In this document: in pieces, positions 10,292 through 21,721 of the stretch
Layout of the letters: each line of letters begins with the position of its first letter
Position numbering within the stretch: position 1 is the first letter of the stretch
Origin: Aplidium turbinatum
Lineage: Eukaryota > Chordata > Ascidiacea > Aplousobranchia > Polyclinidae
Assembly: GCA_918807975.1 (NCBI GenBank)
Contig: OU964919.1
Location: 31,317,824-31,381,823 of the forward strand
DNA length: 64,000 bases
Direction of reading: 5' to 3'
The notes under the pieces: model-generated
What the model was told of the DNA's origin: nothing
The model's database searches: none
Seen by the model: the letters and a program-made list of their open reading frames with translations, nothing else
Made by a program: the position numbers and the translations under genes

Positions 10292-12236
10292 TAATGACAT
10301 TTAGGGTCTTGCCTATCAGCTAAAATTAAATTTTTTTTTTTTTTAATTTCTTTGTATTTTTTTAAAACTTCAAAAAATTATTATAGTTACCTCAATGTTG
10401 GGGTAACTATGAGATGTGAATATTTTGCAACAGCTTATCATTAAATCCTCTCAGTGGGGCTTCAATGATAACAAAAACAAATTTAAAAAAAAAGAAATTG
10501 TATGTAAAGGCAAGAAATTAGAAACTCAAACAAGAACCTTGCAATATCATACTATTGAATATGCAAATATACTATTTTGCACCCATTTAAAAGAACGCAG
10601 TGCTGTACAAATTCAACATAGAATATTTACAGAATGTTCAATATTAATATTAATCACAGCAGCAGTAGTAGGCCTAGACCTATTTTATTGCAGTCATTGT
10701 TATGCAGTCATTGTTACCCCCATTGTCGTAGTTACCCCAGTTGACGGTACCTGTCTAGCATAGCAGTCAAAACACAGGACCATGTTGCTGAAACCAACTA
10801 AACATGCAAAGATGAAAATTTAACTAAGTTCTAGAGTCTAAACAAAAAATTATCGCGTGCAAACTTTGAACTAGAAAAAGGGGGTTTAAATGTTAACGAT
10901 CAACAAGAAACATAATGGCAGAGAAGAAAGTGAACGGTATGATTCATGATGAATCGAATTGTGTACGCACTACTGCACAGTGCACACTGCACAGTTTACA
11001 ATCAGCATGAAACCAATTTAAAAAACGTCAAATAAGCACTTACAATAGTTATTTGTAGATAGCAGGAAAGGAGATGCCATTATTGCGATTCATTACATGA
11101 AGCTTTTAATTTTTCATTTGGCATGTTTAGTTAATTTCAGCAACATGGTCTTGTGTTTTGCCCTGCTAGACAGGTAGTCACTACCGGGTCTAGCTTCCTG
11201 AATACATCAGTCGTGTCTGATTGACAAAACATCGGAATAAAAGCAGATTGTCACTTTATTCATTTTGTGATAGTTTAGTTTAATTTGCACCAGTAGAACG
11301 CATCATGATATTTAACTAAATGCCTGGTGAACAGCCTCATTCAATCAGATAAAATTTTATAATGAGCCCGCAACTGCTTCAAAGGCACCAAAATGGTCCT
11401 CCAAGACCAAAAGGGTTGAGAACCACTGCTCTGTGACTTTCTTCCATCAAAACAGAAAGGGTTTAGAACAAATGTGTTTCTATGCGCCAGTTTTTAAAAA
11501 TTTAGCAATTATATTGTTATATTATTGTTAAATTTAGCAACTATATTTGTTTGTTTATTTTTCACGCTTGGCAAGTTTCAGGCAGAGCTCATTGATTGAC
11601 CATTTTATATACACAATGTACGCTGTACACTCGAACTAAGATTTATTGAGAGTATTTTTCCTTTAAAAAGATTAATTTAATTCCAGCTATTGTGTGTGCC
11701 TAATGAAATAATGAACCTGCAAACACTTTGACGATATTCAAATGATTGCCTTGTTTAAAAGCTAGCAAAATTGGACTTTTTATTCTGATTAAACGTTTGC
11801 AGACGTTGAATCAATGTAAAAAGCATTAATTAGGTTAGAACTTCAACCCAGAAAGTGGTGTAAAACAAAGTAATTGTATGTGAAGTATGGTATCGTTTGG
11901 TTTTGATTGAAAAACTCTTCCCCTTAGTTTAATTTTGAAACATTTTTTTGGGAAGAGACATACGGTAATTTATTTTGATCGAATAAAATTCGCTTCAAAC
12001 ATATCTTAATAGGACAAGCGTCAAACCAATGCTCAAGGATTATCAAGAGCATGGGGCAGTGTTAACATAGCTAGTAACATGCGAGGTAACAAAGTGGACA
12101 TCATCATGGCTACAAAGATACGGCAAAGAAATAAAGATATCTTGAATCTTGATGTTTTGGATTGAAACTGGTCTTACAGTTGGGCTGCCATAGTTTATCA
12201 TATTATATTCCTGTACACAAGGCTTGTAAACTTTAC
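10292..12236. other. Intron remainder and right arm of the fold-back element
   Basis: 10292-11333 is fold-back interior and right arm. A hAT-like end (GGGTTGAGAACCACTG) stops at 11428; a possible partner start CAGTGGCTCTCAACT at 3870 has flanks that do not match well (CTCTACTC and CTCTGTGA). A degenerate copy of the CCCAGAC palindromic repeat core lies near 11790-11830. No exon was seen in 11430-12236. Confidence 0.45.
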
Positions 12237-12364
12237 CTGGCATTCAAGTCCTTTATGATTTGTGTTAGTTTCAAGTAAAGTAAACTATTTGATTCGTTGT
12301 GCTTGTAAAAATGGTTAACAACGTCTTCCACAGATTCACTGGAAATTATTCCATTTTGCTGCAA
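12237..12364 (-). CDS. Internal exon (exon 3 seen) of the same unrecognised gene
   Basis: The acceptor (TTGTTCTTCACTTTCAG) and donor (CCAG|GTAAAG) are both good. The 128-nt exon starts in phase 0 and ends in phase 2 and encodes LQQNGIISSESVEDVVNHFY followed by KHNESNSLLYLKLTQIIKDL-NA. Together with the end of the preceding exon this has the helix-loop-helix rhythm of degenerate EF-hand pairs (helix, short polar loop with I, helix, then L/Y/L), but the calcium ligands are poor, so any EF-hand would be non-canonical. This part is inference. Confidence 0.65.
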
Positions 12365-14219
12365 CTGAAAGTGAAGAACAAAGTTATAACATTGTTTGTG
12401 TAGTCTAGCGTGTTTTCTTATCACAGGAAAATGCCTTGTGCAAAGTGGAAATCACTAAATTGATTTAAACCATGATGGCTGCAACAAATCTGAAAGGTTA
12501 AGAGGATGTAAAAGACCGTCAATTAACGTTTGGTGGCACTGAGACTACCTTCTTGTATGCAGCACATGGGTCCTTGCAATGTATAACTCTGTTAGGAAGA
12601 ATGTAGGCCTCCCATTTACGATTTTGTAATATCAGTAAAATTTAGCAATATATGCAATACTATCATGATTTAGATTACAGAGATTATTTCAGAAAAAGGT
12701 TCCCACAATCAGTTATATATATAGTATTACACGTTTTACTATTTTCATCAAAACATACTCAAATTCTTCTAAAACCACAGACAAATCCAGTTGAAGATGA
12801 AGATACCACAAAAAAATATTACTTCTTGGTAGAGATGTACCTATACCAATATTTCTGATACTGATATCACTTTTTTAGGCCGATACCAATCCCGATATTT
12901 TTGCTGATACTTTAGTGTTGCAAAAAGAAACAGTTTTGGTATTTGAAAGAGTTAAATTGAATGCTAAGTTTGATCTTATTTGCGTAAAACCAGTACCGTA
13001 GCACTAACAGGGAAGAGGATCCAGGATATATTTTAAGACTTTGCCCTGGATGATTTTAAGAGCCCATCATCTTTCCTAGGGCCTGAGAAGTTGACAAAAC
13101 CATCATTTATTCTTTGGATATAACGCGCATTAGGCTACTCAGAAATATCTTGATTGGGAGTATGAAGATCTCTTTGGTACCATGCCCAAATTATCCACGC
13201 AACAGCCTGACATAAATCTATTAAAAAAACTTTTGATTCAACATAATTTATTTTTAAAAATTCATTATCCCTTTGTAAAGCATTTTTTGTTAGGTTTATT
13301 TTGCGTGTCATGTGAGCGAAAGTGAATTTTCCCTTGGGCCTTTCTTTCTTACTGTAATACCAAAACTTTACAAATTTTACTGCATCTTGCTGTAATAGCC
13401 TACTCGTAGAATCTAATTTTGTAACCAACCTTGCCTTATCAATATTACTCGGAGATCAAAGCCAGACATTGTGACGTAAGACTTGAACTAAGTTGCACGT
13501 AATTAGTGTAGAAGTACTGGTACTCCAATCGATTCTTAGTGAAGAATTTACCTTTGTTACGCTGATTTAATGTTATCAATCGTTGAAGCAATGTAAACAT
13601 CGAAAGTTTTTCTGCTTGAATGAAAGCTAAGGGATACAGTATTCACATTTTCTAGATGCGCGGGAGATTATATTCTCGCAACAATTGTTCGTACTATGCA
13701 TGCCGATTTGTATCGCTAGTTCCTGTGTTATTTCTCGGCGGACAAATATGACCGATCTAGATGGTATTTCCTGCAGACATCACATGCTGTGACGGCGGAC
13801 ATGACCGCCGTGAATTTTGAGGACTGTGAATCAATGTAATATGTGACTAATCTGGGATCATGATGTTGCATTGATGAAAAACTTAATAGAAAACACAAAT
13901 AATAAATAGAGGAGAAATTGAGTCTCCTTCACAATTTAAGAAAAGAGCAACACAAAACTGCTGAAATTAAAACTTTTTCCTTGAGTGAAAAAACCACTGT
14001 AAGTAACAATCCCAAAAGGTGCACGCAAGAAGTCATGGGAGGGTGAGGTATCAAAATTTTGAACAGGTTGTCATTTTTTTTATATCAGTGTGGCATTAGT
14101 TACTACTTTAAAAAATCTATATTTTTGCTGACTAAAAAATCTGCAGCAAATGCAATTTCTTTACATTTTTAGTATCGGCCAAATTTAGCTGATATATTAT
14201 ATATATGAATCCTAATACT

Positions 14220-14778
14220 TGTTCCCGACAATTTTCACCAAATCAAACGTCATATAAAAACCGTTCAAGTCTACTGAATATTACGTCATGGAAATTCCTA
14301 AAGCATGTGCCAAAATTGCACCAGCGTTCATAAGAATTGTGTCAAACCTGTTTGGGCCTGTTTAAACAGGAAATATTACATCAGCTTTAAACACCTGTTG
14401 GAATGACTTCATAAATTGTCTTTCATTATTGCGTCACAGTACTGCATACGTGAATTTGAGATATTGCTATCTATTCTGGTCATTCGTAAAATGATTGTTT
14501 GAAAGTTGGCCGCACATTTAACTGTTGGCTTAGTGCTTGCTAGCTGGACAAAGGTTCCGTCTTTTATCCAAGTAATCTGTTCTGTAGTGACAGTTTTCAG
14601 TGGTGTACGCGTTGCACCCCCTCGTTTTCGGTAGCCGTGGGCTAATTTTTACAGAAATACACTTTTTGAAAAGAAGTTCAAGTGTGTGTTCCTTCGGTCA
14701 TTATATGCAGACGAAAGGATCCGGGAACTTTAAGTTACAATTTTCCCACGAAGAAATTATGGTTTACCGCTGTGACCA
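14220..14778 (+). repeat. 5' LTR of the BEL/Pao element
   Basis: 559 bp, TGTTCCCGAC...TGTGACCA, with no difference seen from the 3' LTR at 19466. Related to, and clearly less diverged than, the solo LTR at 39641. Confidence 0.9.
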
Positions 14779-17700
14779 TAAAAAATAAAAGACGATTCTC
14801 TGTCTAGTGTTTGGCACAGAAGCACTTAGAAGCAAAAAAATAAAAGACGATTCTCTGTCTAGTGTTTGGCACAGAAGCACTTAGAAGCAAAAAATAAAAG
14901 ACGAAGTTTGTAGTTGGTAGGCTAAGAAGCACTTAGAAGCAAAGAAATAATAAAAGAAGATCTTATTGGTTGGTAGTCTAAAGAAGCAAAGAAAATTAAA
15001 GACATTTCTTCTCGGTAGGCAACTGAAGAACTTTAAGCTAAAAAGTAAAGACATTTCTTCTCAGTTTGGTACAGAAGAAAAATAACTTTGACATTTATTG
15101 GCAAGAAAGAAGATAAAGGCAATCCATCTGTGCTTGAAGATTCAAGTGGAAGAATCCAAGCAAGTTTTGTGGACGTTTGGACTTCACATACTCGTACAGT
15201 TACGGTATTGTGCATTTAAATTCTTTTTTGTATTTTTACGGTCTTTGCAGTTAAGTTTTTTATAACTACTGTAATTTGTGTGTTTGTGTAACTTAATTTT
15301 TTAATTGTTAAATTTAGCCCTAACATTTAATATGTCTACACTCGGTGGTGACAGGGACTCGACCGCCGTCGACTCGACTGAGTTTAAGCCTGATGATGTT
15401 CTTTGCGGTCGGGCAGGCCATTCTGGGGAGGGACCCATTAACGATGAGGCTAAGTCAGTTCGAGAGGCCCGGCATCTTAGACGGGATATTTTGACTCAAA
15501 TTGGGAAACTTTCTGTGGCCCTAGGTTCTTTGAGTGATAAGCAGGAACTGTTAATTTTTCGGTCTAACTTATCTACTTTAGAAGAGGAATTACGGCATTT
15601 CCATGCTCTTTTGAGTAAAATTGTTAACTCTGCAATCTTGGCAGAACTTCGTGATAGGGTAGATCCCGAATTTAACTCGTTAAAAAATAACTTCGAACAA
15701 AAAGAAAGTGAGTTGTCAGATAGGTTGGATGCTGACATACATCCTGAGGATAGCGCCTCAAATGTAAGCACTAGGATGTCTGAGAGCTCGTCACGGATAG
15801 TTGCACAAATTAACCTACAGTTAAGACGAGAGGAGCTCCAGATCCAAGCTGAGGCCGAAGCGAGAGCTGCTGAGGCCGCCGCGAGAGCTGAGGCCGAAGC
15901 AAGAGCTGCTGAGGCCGCCGCGAGAGCTGAGGCCATACGAGCTGAGGCCATCGCGAGAGCTGAGGCCGAAGCGAGAGCTGCTAAGTTCGCACTCAAAGAC
16001 GCTCAGTTGAGGGCCGAACAACGTAAAGAGGTAGTTTTAGCTGAATATCGTTCTGAGTTGGGCTCCCGGCGTAGCTCTAGGAAGGGCTCTTCTAGGCATT
16101 CCAGAAGTGAACATCAATCACAGTTTAATTTACCTAACCTTTTCCACACGCCTGTTCAATCCGTAAGTGGACCTGTACAATCCACATGTTTTCCAGCTGT
16201 TTCAGGAGGTCTCGGGGCCGCGGCTAAGGGTCTTCCGAAGGCTGTAGAGCCAAGGTCTGCAAATTACAACCGAACTCCTCCCCCAGAGCGTACAGGTCAC
16301 GGGGCCGCCATTAGCAGTAATGCTTTGCCCCCTTCACAGTTTTCAGCGCCGCTAGTTTTTGATCGCCCAGCTACACGTAATTTGGGTGGTTGTGAGAGGC
16401 GTATCGCGTCTCCTGATTTTAACGTGTGTGAGGATCGTGATCGGGCTGTGCATGTGACTGAGCCCACTCAGCCCCTTAAGGGATATAGCTTGTCTTCTCC
16501 CGCTAAATCGAGTTCTCAACAGCAGAATTGCTTTTTTGAATACCAAAATAGTAGGACGTTCTTCGATAAGGCGGCCTTGATTGGTTACGATGGTAATAAT
16601 ATGCCATTTGTCTTCTTTAAAAATCGTGTTATGGCCTTGATGGCAGCTTCGCCCTTTAAGGGAACTCGTTTGACTTTGTTGCAAGCAGCTTGTGTTAGAA
16701 CAGCTGCACAAACGATTGCTAATTTGGTTTCTGACACTCCTGGCTTGTCAGAGGAAGACAGGATAGAAATGTCGTTAGCTCGCTTGTCCCAACGTTTTGG
16801 AGTTCGTGGAGGTCTTTTCGCAGAACCAGAAATTAGAAAGTATCGCTATGGTAGCAAATTGACTTCTATCTCTTCCAGTGATTTGAAAGAGTTTAAAGAT
16901 GAATTGTCGCAGTGTTTGCTTTACGCGAAAGCTTATGGTCAGCGTGATAAATTAGAAGGACGTTTTGTTTTGGATTTGGCTAAGCGACTCCCGTTTGACG
17001 CTAAGCAGCGTTATCTTGACTTTTTAGGTGATCAGTATGGTAGCACTGAGGAACCTACCTTTCAGAGTTTGTTTGAATTTGTAGTACGGGAGGAAACGCG
17101 CAAGTCGACTGATTTTAGCATTATGCTAATGGGCGATTCTGGTGAGTTGCAGCATTTTAAAAAGTTTGGCAAGGGAAAATTGCCTTCATGTCCGGTTAGG
17201 CAGACGTCGGTAAAACCCCATGATAATGTGATTTCAGGGAGTTCGCAGTACTCGACTGCTGTTGGCGCACCGCGCGGCGGTGTGGCCAGACGTAGTGACA
17301 TACCGGCATGTTTTTGTTGTTCGTCACGTGGTCAAGTTGAATATCATTTTTTGTCTAATTGTAAAGAATTTTTGCGCTTGACACCTAAAGGTCGGAGAGA
17401 TGTCATTGTGAAAGCTGGAAAATGCTTGAATTGTTTGCGCCAGCATATGGTTAAGGACTGTAATCATGCAAACAACTGTCGTCAGTGTGGGCCTAACAAC
17501 GATAGGAAACACTATTTTCTTCTGCATGATTTTTATGTGACGTCACGTGATTCTCTGGATTCGGTCGGTAAAGATGATGCTGGTGCCAGAGTTCCTGTGC
17601 GTAATGTTAAGATTGGAAATGTTAAAGCAGCCTTTAACCGCGTTACTGCTGCTCGTGTTTTGAATCCAATGACTGGCAAATCGAAGTTGGTGTATTGTCA

Positions 17701-19465
17701 GCATGATCCTGGTTCGCAGTTGACCTTTGTTTCGAGTGACTTGGTGTGTGAACTTGGTCTTAAACCGTATGATAAAGCGTCGTTTAAAATGGATACTCTA
17801 GCTGGTCAGAAACCTACTTGTGCTGAACTTGTTAAACTCAACATTCAGTCGTTAGAGACGAATGAACTGTTTTGTGATATAACTTCGGTGGTTAACCCAG
17901 CTTGGGCTGACGATGTTAAGACTTTACCACATAAGCAGGATTTAAGTAGTTTCCGTCATTTTCATGACGTGAATATGTTTCATTTGAATGATTGTAGTAC
18001 TGTAGATGTACTGATTGGAAACGACAACGCTTATTTGATGTGGGCAAAAGAAGAACGTGTTGGTGAAAATCGCAGTGAACCGCATGCTTTACTCACTCCT
18101 CTCGGTTGGTTGGCTTGTGGTGGTAAGTCACCCTTAGTTGAAAGCGTTGCTAAAGTGTGCAGAGTGCAGACGTCTTCAGAGTCGGATGTCATGTCTGGCT
18201 TTCAGCGTAAAATTGAGTCTCGTGATATGGAAATAGCAGACCTGAATAAAGTCATTCAGGATTTGACTTTGCAAAATGAAACCTGTGAATTGTCTCGCAA
18301 TGATATTTTGGCTAGAGAACTTGTCGAACCGAATATTGAGTTGAAAGATGGTCGATTTGAGATACCTGTTCCGTTGAAGGAAGATATTGATTTACCTAAC
18401 AATTTTGTGTTGGCGTCAGATAGAGCTGCTGCTTTAAGGAAGAAGGCTTTAAAACAATCTGAATTTCGAGGAACTTGTGTAAATGATGTAATGTCTTCTT
18501 GCCCTGACTTGTCTGACTTGTTAAACCCTCTGGCAGATGTCTTGGCTAGATTTCGGCTTGAAAGATTTGGTTTCATGGCTGATGTGACCAAATACTTTTT
18601 TCACATTTTGGACTCTTCGATACGTAAGCCCAATTTTATTGAACTGCTTATGTACACCAGCAGTGCCGTTCGGATCGTGAACGAACGCCCTTTGGTTCCT
18701 TTGAGTGACGACCCTAGGGATTTTACTGTCATTACCCCTGCCTCACTTTTGACCCCATACTTAGACCCATACTGTGCTGTTGGGCAACCACATGATCGTG
18801 ACCAACTAAGAAGGGATTATCGGTTCAATTTGTCACTTTCTCAGCAGTTTTGGAGCAAATGGATCGATTTTTACTTGCCAGGTCTTCAGGGCCGGAAAAA
18901 ATGGCTGAAAATGGCCGAGAATTTGGAGCCTGGTCAACTTGTAGTGGTAGGTTCTCTCCAAGACATTGGTAAACGTGGGAAGTATCAACTTGGGAGGGTG
19001 CATGAGGTAGTTCCACAAATTAGGAAAGGGAAGCCTGTGGTTCGTAGAGCCAAAGTTGCCGTCTGCAACTATGATGAGAGTACGGGGAAAGTGAAAGTAG
19101 ACTACGTGTTGAGGGATATTTCGTGCCTCGCCCCCGTAAAGAACACCTAAGTGTTATGGTTTGAGCCTGGTTTTGTCTGCGGTGGCCGACCCTTGTCTGA
19201 GCCCAGAACAGTCGGTTATTATCGCAACCATGGTATATAGCGTCATTTTTTGCGTGTACCTAATACCTATGGTACCAATTTCATGTATCATCGTGTTTAT
19301 TCCGTATTGTTGTTCATTCTTTGCATGCCCTTTGTATTTACGTATTAACTTAAACGTGAGTGATTCAAACAATTTGTGTATCGTGTGTTTTTATTCATTG
19401 GCTCACAATTGTCGTCATTTCTTTTTAGTTATGCCATGTCAGACTGTCATAACTAGGGGCCGCTA

Positions 19466-20024
19466 TGTTCCCGACAATTTTCACCAAATCAAACGTCATA
19501 TAAAAACCGTTCAAGTCTACTGAATATTACGTCATGGAAATTCCTAAAGCATGTGCCAAAATTGCACCAGCGTTCATAAGAATTGTGTCAAACCTGTTTG
19601 GGCCTGTTTAAACAGGAAATATTACATCAGCTTTAAACACCTGTTGGAATGACTTCATAAATTGTCTTTCATTATTGCGTCACAGTACTGCATACGTGAA
19701 TTTGAGATATTGCTATCTATTCTGGTCATTCGTAAAATGATTGTTTGAAAGTTGGCCGCACATTTAACTGTTGGCTTAGTGCTTGCTAGCTGGACAAAGG
19801 TTCCGTCTTTTATCCAAGTAATCTGTTCTGTAGTGACAGTTTTCAGTGGTGTACGCGTTGCACCCCCTCGTTTTCGGTAGCCGTGGGCTAATTTTTACAG
19901 AAATACACTTTTTGAAAAGAAGTTCAAGTGTGTGTTCCTTCGGTCATTATATGCAGACGAAAGGATCCGGGAACTTTAAGTTACAATTTTCCCACGAAGA
20001 AATTATGGTTTACCGCTGTGACCA
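19466..20024 (+). repeat. 3' LTR of the BEL/Pao element
   Basis: 559 bp; same ends and length as the 5' LTR, followed by the target duplication ATACT at 20025-20029. Confidence 0.9.
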
Positions 20025-20092
20025 ATACTCCAAAATTGACTGATCACCGTTATCGATGTATCGGTACCGTACATCTCTACTTCTTGCCTTAC

Positions 20093-20284
20093 CACTGACA
20101 AGCCATCTTCGCAGTGCTGTGCTGTTATTGAATTTGTTTCACTATTCTTGAAGAAACTGCTTATTGAAAGCTTGTTTTCCAACAGATGCTGTGCCACTAC
20201 TTTTAGTGTTTGCATCAGGGAAGGTGGAACAGGAACTACAAGTGTTTCAGTTTGTCTTGATATACTTTTTTCACCCTTTGATCG
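20093..20284 (-). CDS. Internal exon (exon 2 seen) of the same unrecognised gene
   Basis: The 192-nt exon is exactly 64 codons in phase 0 at both ends. Acceptor TGTTTGTTTACACAG; donor GTG|GTAAGG. It encodes a basic start (RSKGEKSISRQTET), then VPPSLMQTLKVVAQHLLENK and LSISSFFKNSETNS, ending CEDGLSV. A hAT-like element is inserted 13 bases inside the following intron, so its target duplication overlaps the last two intronic positions of the donor hexamer; the donor is still intact. The downstream intron is about 7.7 kb, of which about 7.25 kb is that hAT and the BEL/Pao element inside it. Confidence 0.7.
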
Positions 20285-20664
20285 CTGTGTAAACAAACAA
20301 ACATAAAATATAGTATGACTAATGGCACGGTGTTGATATCATATCATTCATAGCACCCTATGGCCTAATATGCCAACTGCTTATATTAATAAATAAACTC
20401 TTTGTTTCTTAATTGCAAAGTTATTTCGTACAGATGTCACAGAATAATTTTCATCAGATAGAAAAACAAACAATAGTTTATTCCACTTAGAGTTTTTTTT
20501 TAATTTGAATGCAAAATCATTATTAATTTAAGTTGTTAACAAAAAATGGATGATGATAGTAGAACAAAATATCAGGGATATCCCTGCAAAATATTCGTTC
20601 AAAACAGTTCAACAAACTTACAAACCGTTTTTCAAACACTGATACCACTTTCACTACAATTTAC

Positions 20665-21239
20665 CGTTTCATCATTTGCATGTTTCTGAAGTTGCGCAAG
20701 CACTTGATCTTCTAAGCAAGTTCTTTCTGGCTTTCTTTCCAACCAGGAAATGTTTAGCCCAAAACTATTCAAACCTTCTCGCAGCTTCTTTCTTTCATTC
20801 AGCCAATCGTGGTAATTTACTTCAGCACTCTCAGAGTTTTCTTCAGCTGGTTTCTTTGCAGGTTTAGAAACAGAAAACTTGGGTGCATAGTAAGATGGTA
20901 ACACAATGCCATTTGGTAGATTAGATGCATTTTCTTCCACTGAATGTTTGGACTCTACATTGCTAAAAGGATTTCCTTCAACATAATGAAGTCTGCGAAT
21001 ATTTTTTTGCGGCCCAAAAACTTTATATGATGTTCGGTAAAAATGGCTGGAATAAAGATCTTTTTTTCTATAACGTTTTAACTGCTCATCTGTGGGCAGT
21101 AATTCTTCTTCATAGGTATTGAATAATTCTTTTACTCCAGCAGTGTTACCATCTTGAAACACATCCGGCAAATTATCAGGTTCAGTTAAAAGCATCTTAC
21201 TTTGAACATTATTAAATTTTGTGACAAGCAGCTTAAAAT
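20665..21239 (-). CDS. Large internal exon (exon 1 seen) of an unrecognised, possibly EF-hand-like gene
   Basis: The exon is 575 nt: two bases of a split codon plus 191 codons. Acceptor AAATCTTCAG and donor ACG|GTAAAT are read directly, and it joins the 20284 exon in phase. Key stretches are LLVTKFNNVQSKMLLTEPD, LPTDEQLKRYRKKDLYSS, a proline/lysine-rich middle (SKPAKKPAEENSES) and DWLNERKKLREGLNSFGLN followed by SWLERKPERT. The frame runs on past the donor to a stop at 20632, so an unspliced end is possible. I do not recognise the family: the pattern recalls degenerate EF-hand proteins of cilia (EFCAB12 or C1orf87 type), but that is a weak resemblance from memory. The 5' exons were not found; the acceptor means they exist upstream. 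Confidence 0.65.
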
Positions 21240-21721
21240 CTGAAGATTTAATGCATGCATAACAATTTCTTATTGAAAATATAACAATTTTTGGATGTAC
21301 TGTATATATATAACCATAACAAAAACATTGAACTTCACAAAAAATGCAGAATTTATGGTTATGTTAGCGCCATTAATAAATTTTGGGAAAAAAATAAAAC
21401 ATTCAGAAATTGTTGTTTATGTTTAAAAATAACGTTGTAGGACATTTATGATGGAAAACAGGCAATACATAGATAATAATAGGCTACAGTATACAAAGAA
21501 AAATGGAAAAGTGCATTGTGCATTCTATAAAAATTACTAATGTCTAAACTCTACAATTTGAATAGGTCACTAATAACGACGCAGTCTTATAAAAAGGATG
21601 AAAATACAGTAGAATTTATCCAATTTGTCATCTCAAAGAGGTGATGAAAGTACTGGCATATGATATACTTTAAACTTCAACCCATTCCACATGAAAGAGC
21701 AAAAAAATAGGCAGAATACAC

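Larger units (their letters stand above)
4451..11318. mobile_element. Fold-back element with about 145-bp inverted arms, opened by later insertions
   Basis: Arms 4451-4595 and about 11172-11318 are inverted copies sharing TGATGCGTTCTAC, AAACTATCACAA, AAAGTGACAATCTGCTTTTA, CAGACACGACTGA and GTGACTACC. A further inverted pair lies at 10747-10830 and 11097-11175. Next to the right arm is a short tail (CTGTTCACCAGGC on the minus strand at 11321-11333) that also flanks the 40.8-kb palindrome, so both belong to one family. The arms carry a CGACGTTTTGTCG-type motif. Placement near Penelope-like elements is only a suggestion. Confidence 0.55.
14220..20024 (+). mobile_element. BEL/Pao LTR retrotransposon, young, broken
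   Basis: LTRs of 559 bp (14220-14778 and 19466-20024) begin TGTTCCCGAC and end TGTGACCA; I see no difference between them, so the insertion is young. The 5-bp target duplication is ATACT (14215-14219, 20025-20029). Behind the 5' LTR the leader (14780-15060) holds degenerate tandem repeats of about 66 bp. One long frame starts at MSTLGGDRDS (15332) and ends at 19150. Parts seen: a gag-like region with an Ala/Glu/Arg-rich coiled coil, a CCHC-type zinc-knuckle region, an aspartic-protease-like segment and the BEL/Pao integrase C-terminal domain. The element is not whole, with at least one large break in pol. Confidence 0.9.
12830..20079. mobile_element. hAT-like element containing the BEL/Pao insertion
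   Basis: Left end TAGAGATGTACCTATACC, right end GGTACCGTACATCTCTA; flanks CTTCTTGG (12822-12829) and CTTCTTGC (20080-20087), 7 of 8 matching. It sits in the intron between exons 20093-20284 and 12237-12364. Its own interior (12850-14219, 20030-20079) has no recognised transposase; a 97-codon minus-strand frame at 13135-13428 has no family I know. It shares the TAGRGATGTRCC terminus type with the 21722 element. Confidence 0.75.

Noticed and set aside
3870-11428. Outermost hAT enclosing the whole nest as a firm call
   Set aside because: Ends look right (CAGTGGCTCTCAACT / GGGTTGAGAACCACTG), but the flanks CTCTACTC and CTCTGTGA agree at only four bases.
15496-15996. Long minus-strand open frame (alanine/serine-rich)
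   Set aside because: It is antisense to the repetitive coiled-coil part of the BEL/Pao gag; its openness comes from the GAGGCCGAAGCG-type repeat.
19161-19523. Hydrophobic 120-codon frame after the BEL/Pao gene as an envelope gene
   Set aside because: It runs into the 3' LTR, has no signal-peptide/TM arrangement typical of env, and composition alone explains it.
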